Shown here one piece after another: positions 39,965-49,103 of a DNA stretch of 53,627 bases. Location of the stretch: NCBI GenBank assembly GCA_035938265.1, contig DASZHA010000036.1, positions 1 to 53,627 of the forward strand, given 5' to 3'. The position numbers and the translations under genes were made by a program. How positions within the stretch are numbered: the first letter of the stretch is position 1; the number at the start of each line of letters is the position of its first letter. The DNA is from DASZHA01 sp035938265 (GTDB taxonomy: Bacteria > Chloroflexota > Dormibacteria > DASZGP01). Under the pieces are notes generated by a model that did no database searches, was not told the DNA's origin, and worked only from the letters and a program-made list of their open reading frames with translations.

Positions 39965-40031
39965 TGGGCAGGGTCGAGGCCGGCCGGAGTGGGGTTAATG
40001 GTCCCGCAATGAGTGGCTGCAATACTCGTGG

Positions 40032-41300
40032 GTGCGCCGCCTGCTGATTTCCGCGCTCGCCGTCGTCCTCCTGGCGTCGTGCACGCAGGGTGGCAACGGC
40101 GCGTTCAGCGAGCCCTCGGCAAGCCCGAGCCCGGTCAGCCCGGCGAAGCTCGACCTGGCGTCACTGGCCAAGATCCGCGACCAGCTCGCCGGCTCGATCG
40201 TGACCCATACCACCGGCGGCCACCTGGAGCAGTCGTGGGGTCCCGGCGGCGCGTTCACCTTCGCCGGGCCATACCGCAACATCCCCGCCTACCTCGATGG
40301 TCTCGACCTGCTGGCGGCCAAGGTGCTGCTGGCGCCCGGCAGCGGCGGCGCCGGGCTGCAGGCGACCGTGCCCCAGCTGGCGTCATCGACCGCGACTGAG
40401 ATCCACGACCTCAACGGTCCCAACGGCGGCGCCTACCTGGTCCTGGCCCGGGTTGCGGCATTGTCGCCTCCGGCCACCTGCCCCTCACCCGGAGCCCCGC
40501 CCGGCTCCGACCCCACATGCCAGCGGGCAGCCTTCTCCGACGCCCTCAAGACCGGCTGGTATGCCTCGGACACCAAGAGCTACTTCCACGTCGGCGACAG
40601 CACCACGGTGTACCGGCCCGTCGACGCCATCGGCGTTGGCGCGGCCCTGGTGGTGGCCGGCTATGACGAGCACAACGAGGACAAGATCAACGCCGGCTCC
40701 GACATCATCCAAAAGGAGATGGCGGCGGACTTCGACCAGCATTTTGGCCTGCCCTACGGCCTGATGACGGCGACCGTCAAGGGTGGCCGCCAGGCCAGCG
40801 ACACCAACACCCGGGTGGTCGACGCCGCCGGCATGACGGAGATGCTGCTGCAGGCCTTCGACGCCTCTCGCGAGCAGCAGTACCTAAGCTACGCGCGAAT
40901 CATCCTGCAGCCGCTGCTGGAGGACCGCGCCGGGCTGCGCGCCCAGAACGGCTATGTCACGGGCTTCGACCTTCGCACCTCCAGCGCCCAGGGGGCACCC
41001 CTCGACTTCCTGGCCACGTCGCTGGTGCTGCAGGCGGCTCGTCACTACGATCGCGACGACGGGGGCCGGTTCGCCCGCCTCGAGGAGGCCGCGGCGGCGG
41101 CGCTCCTGGCCGGCGTCACCGCGGCGGACCCCGCACAGGGGGCGGCCGCGACGCTCTCCGGCACCACCGCCGGTGCGCGCTCTGGCCTGGTCACGGCCGT
41201 GACGGTGATCGCGCTGTGCGATGTCCTCGCCAACCCGCCCGGCGCAACGCCCCCGGCGCCGCCGGCACCCAGTCTGCCCGCGGGGGGCGCCACCCCCTAG
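40032..41300 (+). CDS. Lipoprotein of unknown function, possible (alpha/alpha) toroid
   Basis: 422 residues from GTG 40032. Signal peptide with lipobox LLASC at 14-18, a Ser/Pro-rich spacer, then a mostly helical domain of about 340 residues with regularly spaced helices (DALKTGWYASDTKSYFH, VDAIGVGAALVVAGYDEHNEDK, GMTEMLLQAFDASREQQYLSYARIILQPLL, LDFLATSLVLQAARHYD), reminiscent of six-hairpin or thioredoxin-associated toroid enzymes. No catalytic motif is identifiable. Two Cys pairs lie in the middle loop. The C-terminus is Pro-rich. TG-C-AATACT ends 5 nt before the start. Confidence 0.75.
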   Translation: MRRLLISALAVVLLASCTQGGNGAFSEPSASPSPVSPAKLDLASLAKIRDQLAGSIVTHTTGGHLEQSWGPGGAFTFAGPYRNIPAYLDGLDLLAAKVLLAPGSGGAGLQATVPQLASSTATEIHDLNGPNGGAYLVLARVAALSPPATCPSPGAPPGSDPTCQRAAFSDALKTGWYASDTKSYFHVGDSTTVYRPVDAIGVGAALVVAGYDEHNEDKINAGSDIIQKEMAADFDQHFGLPYGLMTATVKGGRQASDTNTRVVDAAGMTEMLLQAFDASREQQYLSYARIILQPLLEDRAGLRAQNGYVTGFDLRTSSAQGAPLDFLATSLVLQAARHYDRDDGGRFARLEEAAAAALLAGVTAADPAQGAAATLSGTTAGARSGLVTAVTVIALCDVLANPPGATPPAPPAPSLPAGGATP

Positions 41301-41353
41301 GCCGCGGCCGTCCCGTCCGGGGGGCGGGTTCGGGGTCGCGGGAGGAGGTTGCC

Positions 41354-44300
41354 CTACCCGGAGACGGTGACGTTGACGCGGTTGTACTGGTCGAACCAGA
41401 ACTGCGTCTCTTTGACCATCTGGTATTCGATCATGAAGCTGCTGGTGCCCGGGTCCGGCCCCGTCACGGCAATCGTGAGGGTGACGCTCTGTCCCGGCAG
41501 CAGGTCGGCGGGAAGCGCGAAGCGCTGGTCGGTTGTCCAGTCGGTATTCGCGTCCACGAAGTGGGCGGCGAGCTCGACCGGTGCTGTACCGCCGGCGGTC
41601 CAGGCGCTGGTGCCGTTGTTGGTCACGGTGACGTTATAGGTCTGGGTCTGGTTGGGCGACCAGTTTGTGGGGGTGTTGTTGGTGCTATAGGCAGCGGACC
41701 AGAGAGGTGCGGCAGTCGTGGTCGCGGAGGCCACGTTGGAGGGGCCGGAGTCGCTGGTCGCGTTGCTGGCGAGGACCCGGTAGTAGTAGGTGGTGGACGG
41801 ACTGAGGCTGATGTCCTTGGTGCTTGTTGTGGTGCTGGTGCCGACCTGGGCCCAGCTGGTGCTGCCGTCCGGTGACCGCTGGATCTTGTAGCTGGTCGCC
41901 CCGCTTGAGGCCGTCCAGCTCAGGTCTATCTGCCAGGAGGACGCGGCTGTGGCGGTCAAACCGGTTGGCGCTGGCGGCGCGGCCTGGGGCGTGGTCGCCG
42001 AGGCCGTGTTGGAGGGGCCGGAGTCACCACTGCCGTTGCTTGCCAGTACCCGGTAGTAGTAGGTGGTGGACGCCGTCAGGGCCATGTCCATGTAGGCAGC
42101 CGCCGTACTGGTGCCGACCTGGGTCCAGCCGGTGCTGCCGTTGGGCGACCGCTGGACCTTGTAGTTGGTGGCCCCCGACACGGCGTTCCAGCCCAGGTTG
42201 ATCTGCGAGGGCGACACCGCACTGGCGGTCAGCCCGGTGGGCGCACCGGGGGCGCCCGCTGGCGTGGCGGCTGAGGCAACGAGGGACGGGACCGAGTCGC
42301 CGGTCGCGTTGCTGGCCAGCACACGGTAGTAGTAGGTGGTGGACGGGCTTAGGCCGGTGTTGCTGAACGAGGTTGTGCTGCTGGTGCCGACCTGGGTCCA
42401 CCCGCTGGTGCCGTCAGGGGACCGCTGGATCTTGTAGCTGCTGGCTCCGCTCGATGCGGTCCAGCCCAGGTTTATCTGCGAGGCCGAGAAGGCTGTTGCG
42501 GTCAGTCCCGTTGGCGCCGCCGGGGCGGCCACCGGAGTGCTCGCCGAGGCCGAGTTGGACGGCCCGGAGTCGCCTGTCGCATTGCTGGCCAGCACCTGGT
42601 AGTAGTACGTGGTCGACGGGTTGAGGCCGGTATCCATGTAGGCTGCGGCGGTGCTGGTGCCCACCTGGCTCCAACCGCTGCTGCCGTTGGGCGACCGCTG
42701 GATCTTGTAGCTGGTCGCCCCGCTCGAGGCGGTCCAACTCAGGTTTATCTGGGTGGGCGAAACCGCGCCGGCAGTCAGCCCGGTGGGCGCAGCCGGCGCT
42801 CCCACTGGAGTGGTCGCTGAGGCGACGCTCGATGGGCCCGAGTCGCCCGTCGAATTGCTTGCCAGCACCTGGTAGTAGTAGGTGGTCGACGGGCTGAGGC
42901 CGGTGTTGCTATAGCCGGTCGTGGTGCTGGTGCCGACCTGGGTCCATCCCGTGGTGCCGTCCGGAGAACGCTGGATCTTATAGCTCGTCGCCCCGCTCGA
43001 GGCGGTCCAGCTCAGGTTGATCTGCGAGGGCGACATAGCTGTGGCGGTCAGTGCCGTCGGCGCGGCCGGGGCGGGTTGCAGGGTGGTCGCGAAGGCCACG
43101 TTGGAGGCGCCCGAGTCGCCGGCCGAGTTGCTGGCCAGCACCTGGTAGTAGTAGGTGGTGGAGGCGGTGAGGCCCATGTCCATGTAGGCGGCCGCCGTGC
43201 TGGTCCCGACCTGCGTCCAGCCGGTGCTGCCGTCGGGCGAGCGCTGGATCTTGTAGCTGGTCGCCCCAGCCACGGCGTTCCAGCCAAGGTTGATCTGCGA
43301 GGGCGACACACCACTCGCGGTGAGTCCGGTTGGCGCCACCGGCGGAGCCTGCGGCGTGGTCGCCGAGGCCAGGTTGGAGGCGCCGGAGTCGCCGCTCGAA
43401 TTGCTGGCCACGACCTGGTAGTAGTAGGTGGTCGACGGCGCCAGGCCGGTGTCGCTGAACGCGGTCGTGGCGCTGGTGCCTACCTGGCTCCACCCGGTGG
43501 AGCCATCGGGGGAGCGCTGGATCTTGTAGCTGCTCGCGCCGCCGGAGGCCGTCCAGCCGAGGTTGACCTGGGTGGGCGAGAACGCCGTGGCGGTCAGACC
43601 CGCTGGCGCTGCCGGGGGCGGCTGCAGAGTCGTCGCCGACGCCAGATTGGACGGACCCGAGTCCCCGGCGGCGTTGTTGGCCAGCACCCGGTAGTAGTAG
43701 GTGGTTGACGCGTTGAGGCCCTGGTCGATGTACGAGGTGGCGGTGCTGGTGCCAACCTGGCTCCACGTGCTGCTGTCGAGCGATCGCTGGATCTTGTAGC
43801 TGCTGGCCCCGCTCGCGGCGGTCCAGGTCAGGTTGATCTGCGAGGGCGCTACGGCGGTGGCGGAAAGGCCCGTTGGCGCGGCGGGCGGCACCTGTGCCGT
43901 GGTCGCCGAGGCCACGCTGGAGGGCGCGGAGTCACCGGCCCCGTTGCTGGCCAGCACCCGGTAGTAGTAGGTGGTGGCCGGGCTCAAACCGGTGTCGCTG
44001 TACCCCGTCGCGGTGCTGGTGCCGACCTGAGTCCAGCCTGAGGTGCCGTTGGCGGAGCGCTGGATCTTGTAGCTGGTGGCTCCGCCCGAGGCGGTCCAGC
44101 CCAGGTTTATCTGCGTGGCTGAGCCAGCTCCGGCGGTCAGCCCGGTTGGCGCGGCAGGGAGCGCCTGGCTGGTGGTGGCTGAGGCCACAGTGGAGGGGCC
44201 GGAGTCGCCACTCGAGTTGCTGGCCAGGACGCGGTATGAGTACGCGGTGGCGGCGCTCAGGCCGGTATCACTGTAGGCGGTTGAGCTGCTGGTGCCGACC

Positions 44301-45931
44301 TGCGTCCACCCCGTGCTGCCATTGGGCGAACGCTGGATTTTGTAGCTCGTCGCACCACTGGAGGCGGTCCAGCCGAGGTTGATCTGCGACGACGAAACCG
44401 GGGTCGCCGTCAGTCCCATCGGCGCCTGCGGGATCGCCGGCGGTACGGGGGCCGAGCTGACAAAGAGGTCGAGGATGTTCTGGGTCATACGCTGGATCCC
44501 CGGGCTCGCCGCCGGCACCGGGTAGGCGGCCTCGAGGCCCTCGCTCCAGGACATCGTGCCCGCGCCGAAGACCCAGGCCTTGCTGGGAGCCTGGTATATC
44601 GACGAGTTCTGGACGTCGGCGTTACCGTCAACGTCGTTGAATGGCGACTGCGAGAGCAGGGTCCGGCTGAGGTTGGCCGGGGCCGGGTACTGCGACATGA
44701 ACTTGTCCATCTCGTAGCCAGCCAGCTTGGTGACCTTGCTGCCATTGGAGAAGCCGGTGCCCGCGTAGAGCGAGTTGGAGCTGTTGGTGACCACCCAGTC
44801 GATGTTGTTGCCGTAGTCCCGCATGGACGTGAACATCACGCCGACCAGGGTCTGCTCCGGCCGGTTGACCGGCGGGTCGCGCCATTTGACCGTGGTCGTG
44901 GCGCCCTGGGTGGGATCCTTGGTGGCGTCCTTGTAGCAGGTGATGATCCGGTTGGCGACGCCACCGGCGGACGACTCGAAGCGGATCTGCCAGTAGACCG
45001 CGTTGGCGCCGAAGAAGCCGAGGTTCACGCCGGCGTCGCGTGCGGCGACCGCGGCGTCGTACATGGGCTTGGACCAGTACTCGTCATGTCCCACAGAGAG
45101 GAAGCCGCGGCTGTTGAGCAGGACCCCGCCGTTGGCGTGGGTGTCGACGTCGGTTATGTAGGTGGCGTCATAGCCCATCTTCTCCATCCAGTGGACGAAG
45201 TGAACCTCCCACTCCAGGAAGAGGCCGTCGCCATTGCCGCTGTACGGCCGGTCGAAGGAGACCTTGACCGCGCGCGGTGTGCCGGCGACAGTGTTGGTGC
45301 TGCCGCTGTTGTATTCGTACAGGCTCTTACCGGTGGATCCACCGGGATAGTTGTTGTAGGCCTGGAATGTGGTCGCGGCCTGCTGGTAGACCAGTGCCGC
45401 CGCCCGCCCGTCCTTGACGACGAAGGTCATGTAGTTGTCGTAGCCCTGGGCGTTGATGAGGCGCACGATGTAGACGCCGCTGGTCCACGACGCGGTGGGG
45501 TTGAGCGTGTAGCTGACGGACCAACTACAGACGATCAGGCCGGTGCTGGCGTTGGTGGGGCAGGCAGCCTGCTTTGTGCCCGACAGGGGGCCAATGTGCT
45601 GTACCAGCCGCGCCAGCTTGCCCCCGTAGTAGCCGACCCGGTAGACGTCCATGGTGTAGGTCTGCGCCGGGTTGACGGAGACATAGAGGTTGATGCTGCC
45701 CCCCTGGGCGACGCTGGTCGCCCCCGCATAGCCCTTGATCTGCCCGGTGGTGTCGTCAGACGGGTTCTGCAGCCACCACGTGTCGTTTCCCGGCAGGCTG
45801 TTTTCGACCTGGATTGGGTTGCTCGCCGTGCGTGCGGGAAGGGGGTTGAAGAGAAGGGCGGCCAGCGACGTCAGGACGACAAAAGCGACCGCGACAAGAC
45901 GTCGGAGCCTGACCGGAACACGCTGCACCAA
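41354..45931 (-). CDS. Giant secreted protein: N,N-dimethylformamidase-like domain, ten FN3 repeats, NBR1-like Ig domain
   Basis: 1525 residues. Signal peptide to about 36 (RLRRLVAVAFVVLTSLAALLF). Residues about 40-480 resemble the beta (large) subunit domain of N,N-dimethylformamidase: VYRVGYYGGKLARLV, YPGGSTGKSLYEYNS, DVDTHANGG, SVGHDEYWS and MFTSMRDYG. Ten fibronectin type III repeats of about 91 residues follow, nearly identical to one another (SYKIQRSPDGSTGWTQVGTS, TTYYYRVLASN). The last about 110 residues look like the Ig-like domain next to the ubiquitin receptor NBR1 (TYNVTVTNNGTSAWTAGG). Start is TTG 45931, 7 nt after GAGGGGGG; GTG 45928 is the alternative. No wall anchor, so it is probably released or non-covalently bound. 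Confidence 0.88.
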   Translation of the reverse strand: MVQRVPVRLRRLVAVAFVVLTSLAALLFNPLPARTASNPIQVENSLPGNDTWWLQNPSDDTTGQIKGYAGATSVAQGGSINLYVSVNPAQTYTMDVYRVGYYGGKLARLVQHIGPLSGTKQAACPTNASTGLIVCSWSVSYTLNPTASWTSGVYIVRLINAQGYDNYMTFVVKDGRAAALVYQQAATTFQAYNNYPGGSTGKSLYEYNSGSTNTVAGTPRAVKVSFDRPYSGNGDGLFLEWEVHFVHWMEKMGYDATYITDVDTHANGGVLLNSRGFLSVGHDEYWSKPMYDAAVAARDAGVNLGFFGANAVYWQIRFESSAGGVANRIITCYKDATKDPTQGATTTVKWRDPPVNRPEQTLVGVMFTSMRDYGNNIDWVVTNSSNSLYAGTGFSNGSKVTKLAGYEMDKFMSQYPAPANLSRTLLSQSPFNDVDGNADVQNSSIYQAPSKAWVFGAGTMSWSEGLEAAYPVPAASPGIQRMTQNILDLFVSSAPVPPAIPQAPMGLTATPVSSSQINLGWTASSGATSYKIQRSPNGSTGWTQVGTSSSTAYSDTGLSAATAYSYRVLASNSSGDSGPSTVASATTSQALPAAPTGLTAGAGSATQINLGWTASGGATSYKIQRSANGTSGWTQVGTSTATGYSDTGLSPATTYYYRVLASNGAGDSAPSSVASATTAQVPPAAPTGLSATAVAPSQINLTWTAASGASSYKIQRSLDSSTWSQVGTSTATSYIDQGLNASTTYYYRVLANNAAGDSGPSNLASATTLQPPPAAPAGLTATAFSPTQVNLGWTASGGASSYKIQRSPDGSTGWSQVGTSATTAFSDTGLAPSTTYYYQVVASNSSGDSGASNLASATTPQAPPVAPTGLTASGVSPSQINLGWNAVAGATSYKIQRSPDGSTGWTQVGTSTAAAYMDMGLTASTTYYYQVLASNSAGDSGASNVAFATTLQPAPAAPTALTATAMSPSQINLSWTASSGATSYKIQRSPDGTTGWTQVGTSTTTGYSNTGLSPSTTYYYQVLASNSTGDSGPSSVASATTPVGAPAAPTGLTAGAVSPTQINLSWTASSGATSYKIQRSPNGSSGWSQVGTSTAAAYMDTGLNPSTTYYYQVLASNATGDSGPSNSASASTPVAAPAAPTGLTATAFSASQINLGWTASSGASSYKIQRSPDGTSGWTQVGTSSTTSFSNTGLSPSTTYYYRVLASNATGDSVPSLVASAATPAGAPGAPTGLTASAVSPSQINLGWNAVSGATNYKVQRSPNGSTGWTQVGTSTAAAYMDMALTASTTYYYRVLASNGSGDSGPSNTASATTPQAAPPAPTGLTATAASSWQIDLSWTASSGATSYKIQRSPDGSTSWAQVGTSTTTSTKDISLSPSTTYYYRVLASNATSDSGPSNVASATTTAAPLWSAAYSTNNTPTNWSPNQTQTYNVTVTNNGTSAWTAGGTAPVELAAHFVDANTDWTTDQRFALPADLLPGQSVTLTIAVTGPDPGTSSFMIEYQMVKETQFWFDQYNRVNVTVSG
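41712..44440 (-). repeat. Ten tandem FN3-coding repeats with a 273-bp period
   Basis: About 2.73 kb equals ten units of 273 bp inside the giant gene. Units differ by a limited set of substitutions (for example TASSGAT, NAVAGAT or TASGGAS) and boundaries always fall at a PxAPTGLTA sequence. Several units share the same variant blocks out of order, as expected from unequal crossing-over or gene conversion. Confidence 0.9.
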
Positions 45932-46043
45932 AAGATGTCCCCCCTCTTCCTTCCACGAGCATATGGAGATGAGGGAGGGGGTGCTATGGGACTTTCACCC
46001 ACGATGGCATCTGGGTGGCCCGCTTACGCGGAACGGGCGTTTT
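45932..46043 (-). promoter_or_regulatory. Structured leader of the FN3 gene with possible ribosome-site masking
   Basis: On the minus strand two local hairpins can form: CCGC-GTAA-GCGG (46020-46031, GNRA-type loop, within GCCCG/CGGGC) and CACCC/GGGTG (45996-46017). CCCCCTC (45975-45981) is perfectly complementary to the GAGGGGG of the ribosome site (45939-45946), so the start region could be masked. No known riboswitch consensus fits. Confidence 0.4.
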
Positions 46044-47330
46044 CTAGGCCTGGGCGGTACGAAGGCCCCGGCTGCCGCGCGCGGCTGTCGCCGCCTGGTC
46101 GGTGAAGATCCGCAGGTAGTCCCGCAGGTAGCGCGTGATCAGGAAGTTCTGGCGCACGTGCTCATGCCCGGCTTTGCCCATACGCTCGGCGAGCTCCGGC
46201 TGCTGCAGCAGCTGGAGGACGCGCTCAGCGCATGACTCCACGCTGTCGACCAGGTAGCCGCTGACCCCGTCCTGGACCTGCAGGGGGATGCCGCCGACGT
46301 TGCCCGCCACCACTGGCCGTTCCTTCCAGAGCGCCTCGGCCACGGTCAGCCCGAATCCCTCGCGCAGCGACTTCTGGATCAACACCTCGCTGGCCCGTTG
46401 GAAGGCATTGACCTCGATGTGGCCGACGCCGTGGATATTGGACAGGATGTGGATGTCGAAGTCCTCGCCGGCGCGGCGCACGGTCCGCTCGAAGTAACTC
46501 CAGCCCTCGGGGTCGTCGGTGGCCATGGAGGCGACCATCAGGAGCTGCAGGCGGGGCTCCTTCTGCTTGCAGATCCGGTAGACGTCGATCACCCCCAGGG
46601 GGTCCTTCCAGGGATCGAACCGCGAGACCTGGCAGATGATGGGCCGGTCGGGGTCGACCTGGTACCGGCGCAGGATCTCATCGATGGTCTCCTTGGCCAG
46701 CCGGCCGTTCTTGGGGGCCAGCGGGTCGATCGCCGGGGCGGCGATGCGGACGTCGCGGTTGCGCAGCTCAGGCTTGACGTAGTCCTGCGAGGTGAAGACC
46801 AGCGTCTCGAAGTCCTTGAGGTAGGGGAGGATGAACTTCCAGGTCTTGGGCAGGGCCTCGGTGAGGTCGATGTGGCAGCGCCAGGTCAGCCCCCCGCTGA
46901 GCGGCCGCCCCGCCTCCTTGAGGAAGTGGGGGATGCCCGCCGGCTGGGGGTCGTGGATGACGACGAAGTCGTAATGCTCGTCCCAGTCCTGGGCGTTCTG
47001 CTTCTGGTATTTGCGCCACAGGTTGGCGCGGTCGATGCTCCACTGCTGCGCCCCCTGCAGTGAGTTGTGGAGCGCCTTGGTGACGGTGAAGAAGCGGTCG
47101 GTGCCGTGCATCACCTGCCAGTCGGCGTCGAGGCCGAGGTCCTTCATCAGCGGGACCATGGTGCCCAGCAGCTCGGCCACGCCGCCGCCGAAGGCGGTGG
47201 CGTTGAGGTGGAGCACCCGTGCTCCCTTCAGCGACGCCGCCAGCTCGCGGATCTCGGTCGTCGCCTCCTCCCCGATGACCTTCTCGTACTGCTTGAAGCG
47301 CTTGGGCAGGACCGGGACGGACGAGAACAT
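46044..47330 (-). CDS. Trehalose synthase, glycosyl-transferring (TreT-like GT4)
   Basis: 428 residues. HLNATAFGGGVAELLGTMVPLMKDLGLDADWQVMHG, FFTVTKALHNSLQG, YDFVVIHDPQPAGIP and WRCHIDLTEALPKTW near the N-terminus and CQVSRFDPWKDPLGVIDVYRI plus ALWKERPVVAGNVGGIPLQVQDGVSGYLV near the C-terminus match TreT, which joins NDP-glucose and glucose into trehalose (reversibly) in the cytoplasm. GT-B fold, family GT4. A TACACT box (minus strand, 47339-47344) lies 8 nt before the ATG. Together with the OtsA-like gene this suggests two trehalose routes. A related GT4 with another acceptor is the main alternative. Confidence 0.88.
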   Translation of the reverse strand: MFSSVPVLPKRFKQYEKVIGEEATTEIRELAASLKGARVLHLNATAFGGGVAELLGTMVPLMKDLGLDADWQVMHGTDRFFTVTKALHNSLQGAQQWSIDRANLWRKYQKQNAQDWDEHYDFVVIHDPQPAGIPHFLKEAGRPLSGGLTWRCHIDLTEALPKTWKFILPYLKDFETLVFTSQDYVKPELRNRDVRIAAPAIDPLAPKNGRLAKETIDEILRRYQVDPDRPIICQVSRFDPWKDPLGVIDVYRICKQKEPRLQLLMVASMATDDPEGWSYFERTVRRAGEDFDIHILSNIHGVGHIEVNAFQRASEVLIQKSLREGFGLTVAEALWKERPVVAGNVGGIPLQVQDGVSGYLVDSVESCAERVLQLLQQPELAERMGKAGHEHVRQNFLITRYLRDYLRIFTDQAATAARGSRGLRTAQA

Positions 47331-47338
47331 TCCCGCAT

Positions 47339-47344
47339 AGTGTA
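47339..47344 (-). promoter_or_regulatory. -10 box TACACT, leaderless promoter of the TreT-like gene
   Basis: TACACT ends 8 nt before ATG 47330 on the minus strand, no ribosome site between. Confidence 0.45.
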
Positions 47345-47389
47345 TGTCCGGTCACCCCGGACGCCAACATGTTGGGCAACGGCCCAGGA

Positions 47390-49042
47390 TTAAAGCCAGC
47401 CCGATCTCAAGAATCCGACCAGCAGCCAGAAGGACATGCTCAAGGCGCTGACGAACAGCAGCGCGCTGAAAACCGGGATGCCCCAGAGCTCCGGGCCGAA
47501 ATGGACCACGCTGGCGGCAATCACCAGCGCCGCGACGAAGATCGAGGCCGCCAGGCGGTTGAAGGTCTTGACCGTCCGGGCCGCGTTGGCGTCGACGCGG
47601 TCGCCCAGCTTGCGCACCTCGCGCAGCGTGTCCTGGACCTCGTCGAGGGCATCCGAGATCTGGTATGGGTAGCGCCCCATGATCTCGACGATGTCGCCGG
47701 CGTACTCGACCCCTTCGCCGGCCAGCGTCCGGGGGCTGTAGCGGCGGAGGGCCATCGCCCGGACGTAGGGCTCGGCGACCTCGAAGACGTTGAAGTCGGG
47801 GTAGAGCTCCCGGCCCGTGCCCTCGACCGTGATCAGCCCTCGCAGCACCAGGAAGTACTTGGTGGGCAGTTGGATGTGGTAGCGGTAGACCATGTCCAGC
47901 AGCTCGTTGACCAGGCGCTGGGTGTCGACCTGGGCCAGGGTCACGCCGGTGTAGCGACGCAGGATGCCCTCGGTGGCGGCGGCGATGTCGTCGTCGTGCT
48001 GGCGCTCGAACTGCATCCCCATGCTGCGCATGTCGCGAACGATGGCGCCCGCCTGGCCGCGCACCAGGTGGATCAGGTAGTCGGTCAACACCCGCATCTC
48101 GCGCTCCGAGATCTGGCCGATTAGTCCGAAGTCGATGAGGCCGTACTTCTCAGGGCTGACGACGATGATGTTGCTGGGGTGGGCGTCGCCGTGGAAGGCG
48201 CCGTGCTCGAAGACCTGGGTCAGCGAGATCTCGGCGCCCAGGACGGCCAGCTTGCGCCGGTCCTCCCAGGTGTAGTCCTCGGGGTTGATCTTGGAGAGTG
48301 GCGTGCCCTCGACGAACTCGGTGGTCAGCACCCGGCTCGATGTCCGTTCCCAGAAGACCTCGGGGATGATGACGCGTTCGTCGCCGCGGAAGTCCTCGCG
48401 CACCCGGGAGGTGTTGCGCGCCTCCTCGAGGTAGTCCAGCTCGGCGTAGAGGAACGCCTTGATCTCCTGGACCAGCTTGGTGGGGTCGAAGGGGAGGTCG
48501 GTGGACCGTCGGGCGACGACGTCGGCGATGTCCGCGATCACCGGTAGGTCCGCCTCCACCTGGTAGCGGGCCCGCGGCCGCTGCACCTTGACCGCGACCT
48601 TGCGGCCCTTGTACGTGGCGACGTAGACCTGCCCGATCGAGGCGGAGCCGATGACCTCTTCGCTGAACTCGTCGAAGAGCTCCTCGATGGTGCCGTCGAG
48701 GTCCTCCTCGATGACCCTTCGGATCTCCTCGAAGGGCACCGCGGGGACCTCGTCACGGAGGCCGCGAAGGGTCAGGAGCACGTCTGGGGGGAGGATGTCG
48801 GGCCGCACCGAGAGGATCTGCCCGACCTTGATGTAGGTGGGGCCCAGCTCCTCCAGGATCTGTCGCAGCTCGTCGCCCCAGTGCGCCGGGAGCGCCTCCT
48901 CCCTGGTCCAGCCGCGGAATCGGAGGATGTAGCGCCCCAGCGCGTAGCGGCGCAGGACGAAGCCGAAACCGTGGCGGGCGAAGACCTCCGCGATCTCCCG
49001 CTCCCGAGGCAGGTTCCGGATCCGGTTGACGGTGCGGATCAT
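47390..49042 (-). CDS. ABC1/UbiB family atypical kinase
   Basis: 550 residues. The KxGQ motif (YIKVGQILSVRPDILP), Ala-rich loop GSASIGQVYVA, ATP Lys in AVKVQRP, ExD region EIKAFLYAELDYLEEARN, catalytic HGDAHPSNIIV and metal-binding LIDFGLIGQ are all present. The C-terminus has two membrane helices (ASIFVAALVIAASVVHFG, IPVFSALLFVSALSMSFWLLVGFL), as in UbiB/AarF. Family members support isoprenoid-quinone synthesis or lipid homeostasis through ATPase activity. No ubi or men genes are adjacent. TAAACT (49052-49057) lies 9 nt before the ATG. Confidence 0.94.
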   Translation of the reverse strand: MIRTVNRIRNLPREREIAEVFARHGFGFVLRRYALGRYILRFRGWTREEALPAHWGDELRQILEELGPTYIKVGQILSVRPDILPPDVLLTLRGLRDEVPAVPFEEIRRVIEEDLDGTIEELFDEFSEEVIGSASIGQVYVATYKGRKVAVKVQRPRARYQVEADLPVIADIADVVARRSTDLPFDPTKLVQEIKAFLYAELDYLEEARNTSRVREDFRGDERVIIPEVFWERTSSRVLTTEFVEGTPLSKINPEDYTWEDRRKLAVLGAEISLTQVFEHGAFHGDAHPSNIIVVSPEKYGLIDFGLIGQISEREMRVLTDYLIHLVRGQAGAIVRDMRSMGMQFERQHDDDIAAATEGILRRYTGVTLAQVDTQRLVNELLDMVYRYHIQLPTKYFLVLRGLITVEGTGRELYPDFNVFEVAEPYVRAMALRRYSPRTLAGEGVEYAGDIVEIMGRYPYQISDALDEVQDTLREVRKLGDRVDANAARTVKTFNRLAASIFVAALVIAASVVHFGPELWGIPVFSALLFVSALSMSFWLLVGFLRSGWL

Positions 49043-49103
49043 TGCCCGGTCAGTTTACGGGCGAGGGCGCGACGGGGTCCGGTCGCGGGGATGCGAGCCA
49101 GCG

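Noticed and set aside
41712..44440. Regular repeats considered as a CRISPR or satellite array
   Set aside because: The 273-bp units are coding, in frame, and translate to FN3 domains.
45990..46003. GGGTGAAAGTCCC in the FN3 leader, reminiscent of cobalamin riboswitch segments
   Set aside because: No B12 box or other conserved cobalamin element occurs in the 112-nt leader.
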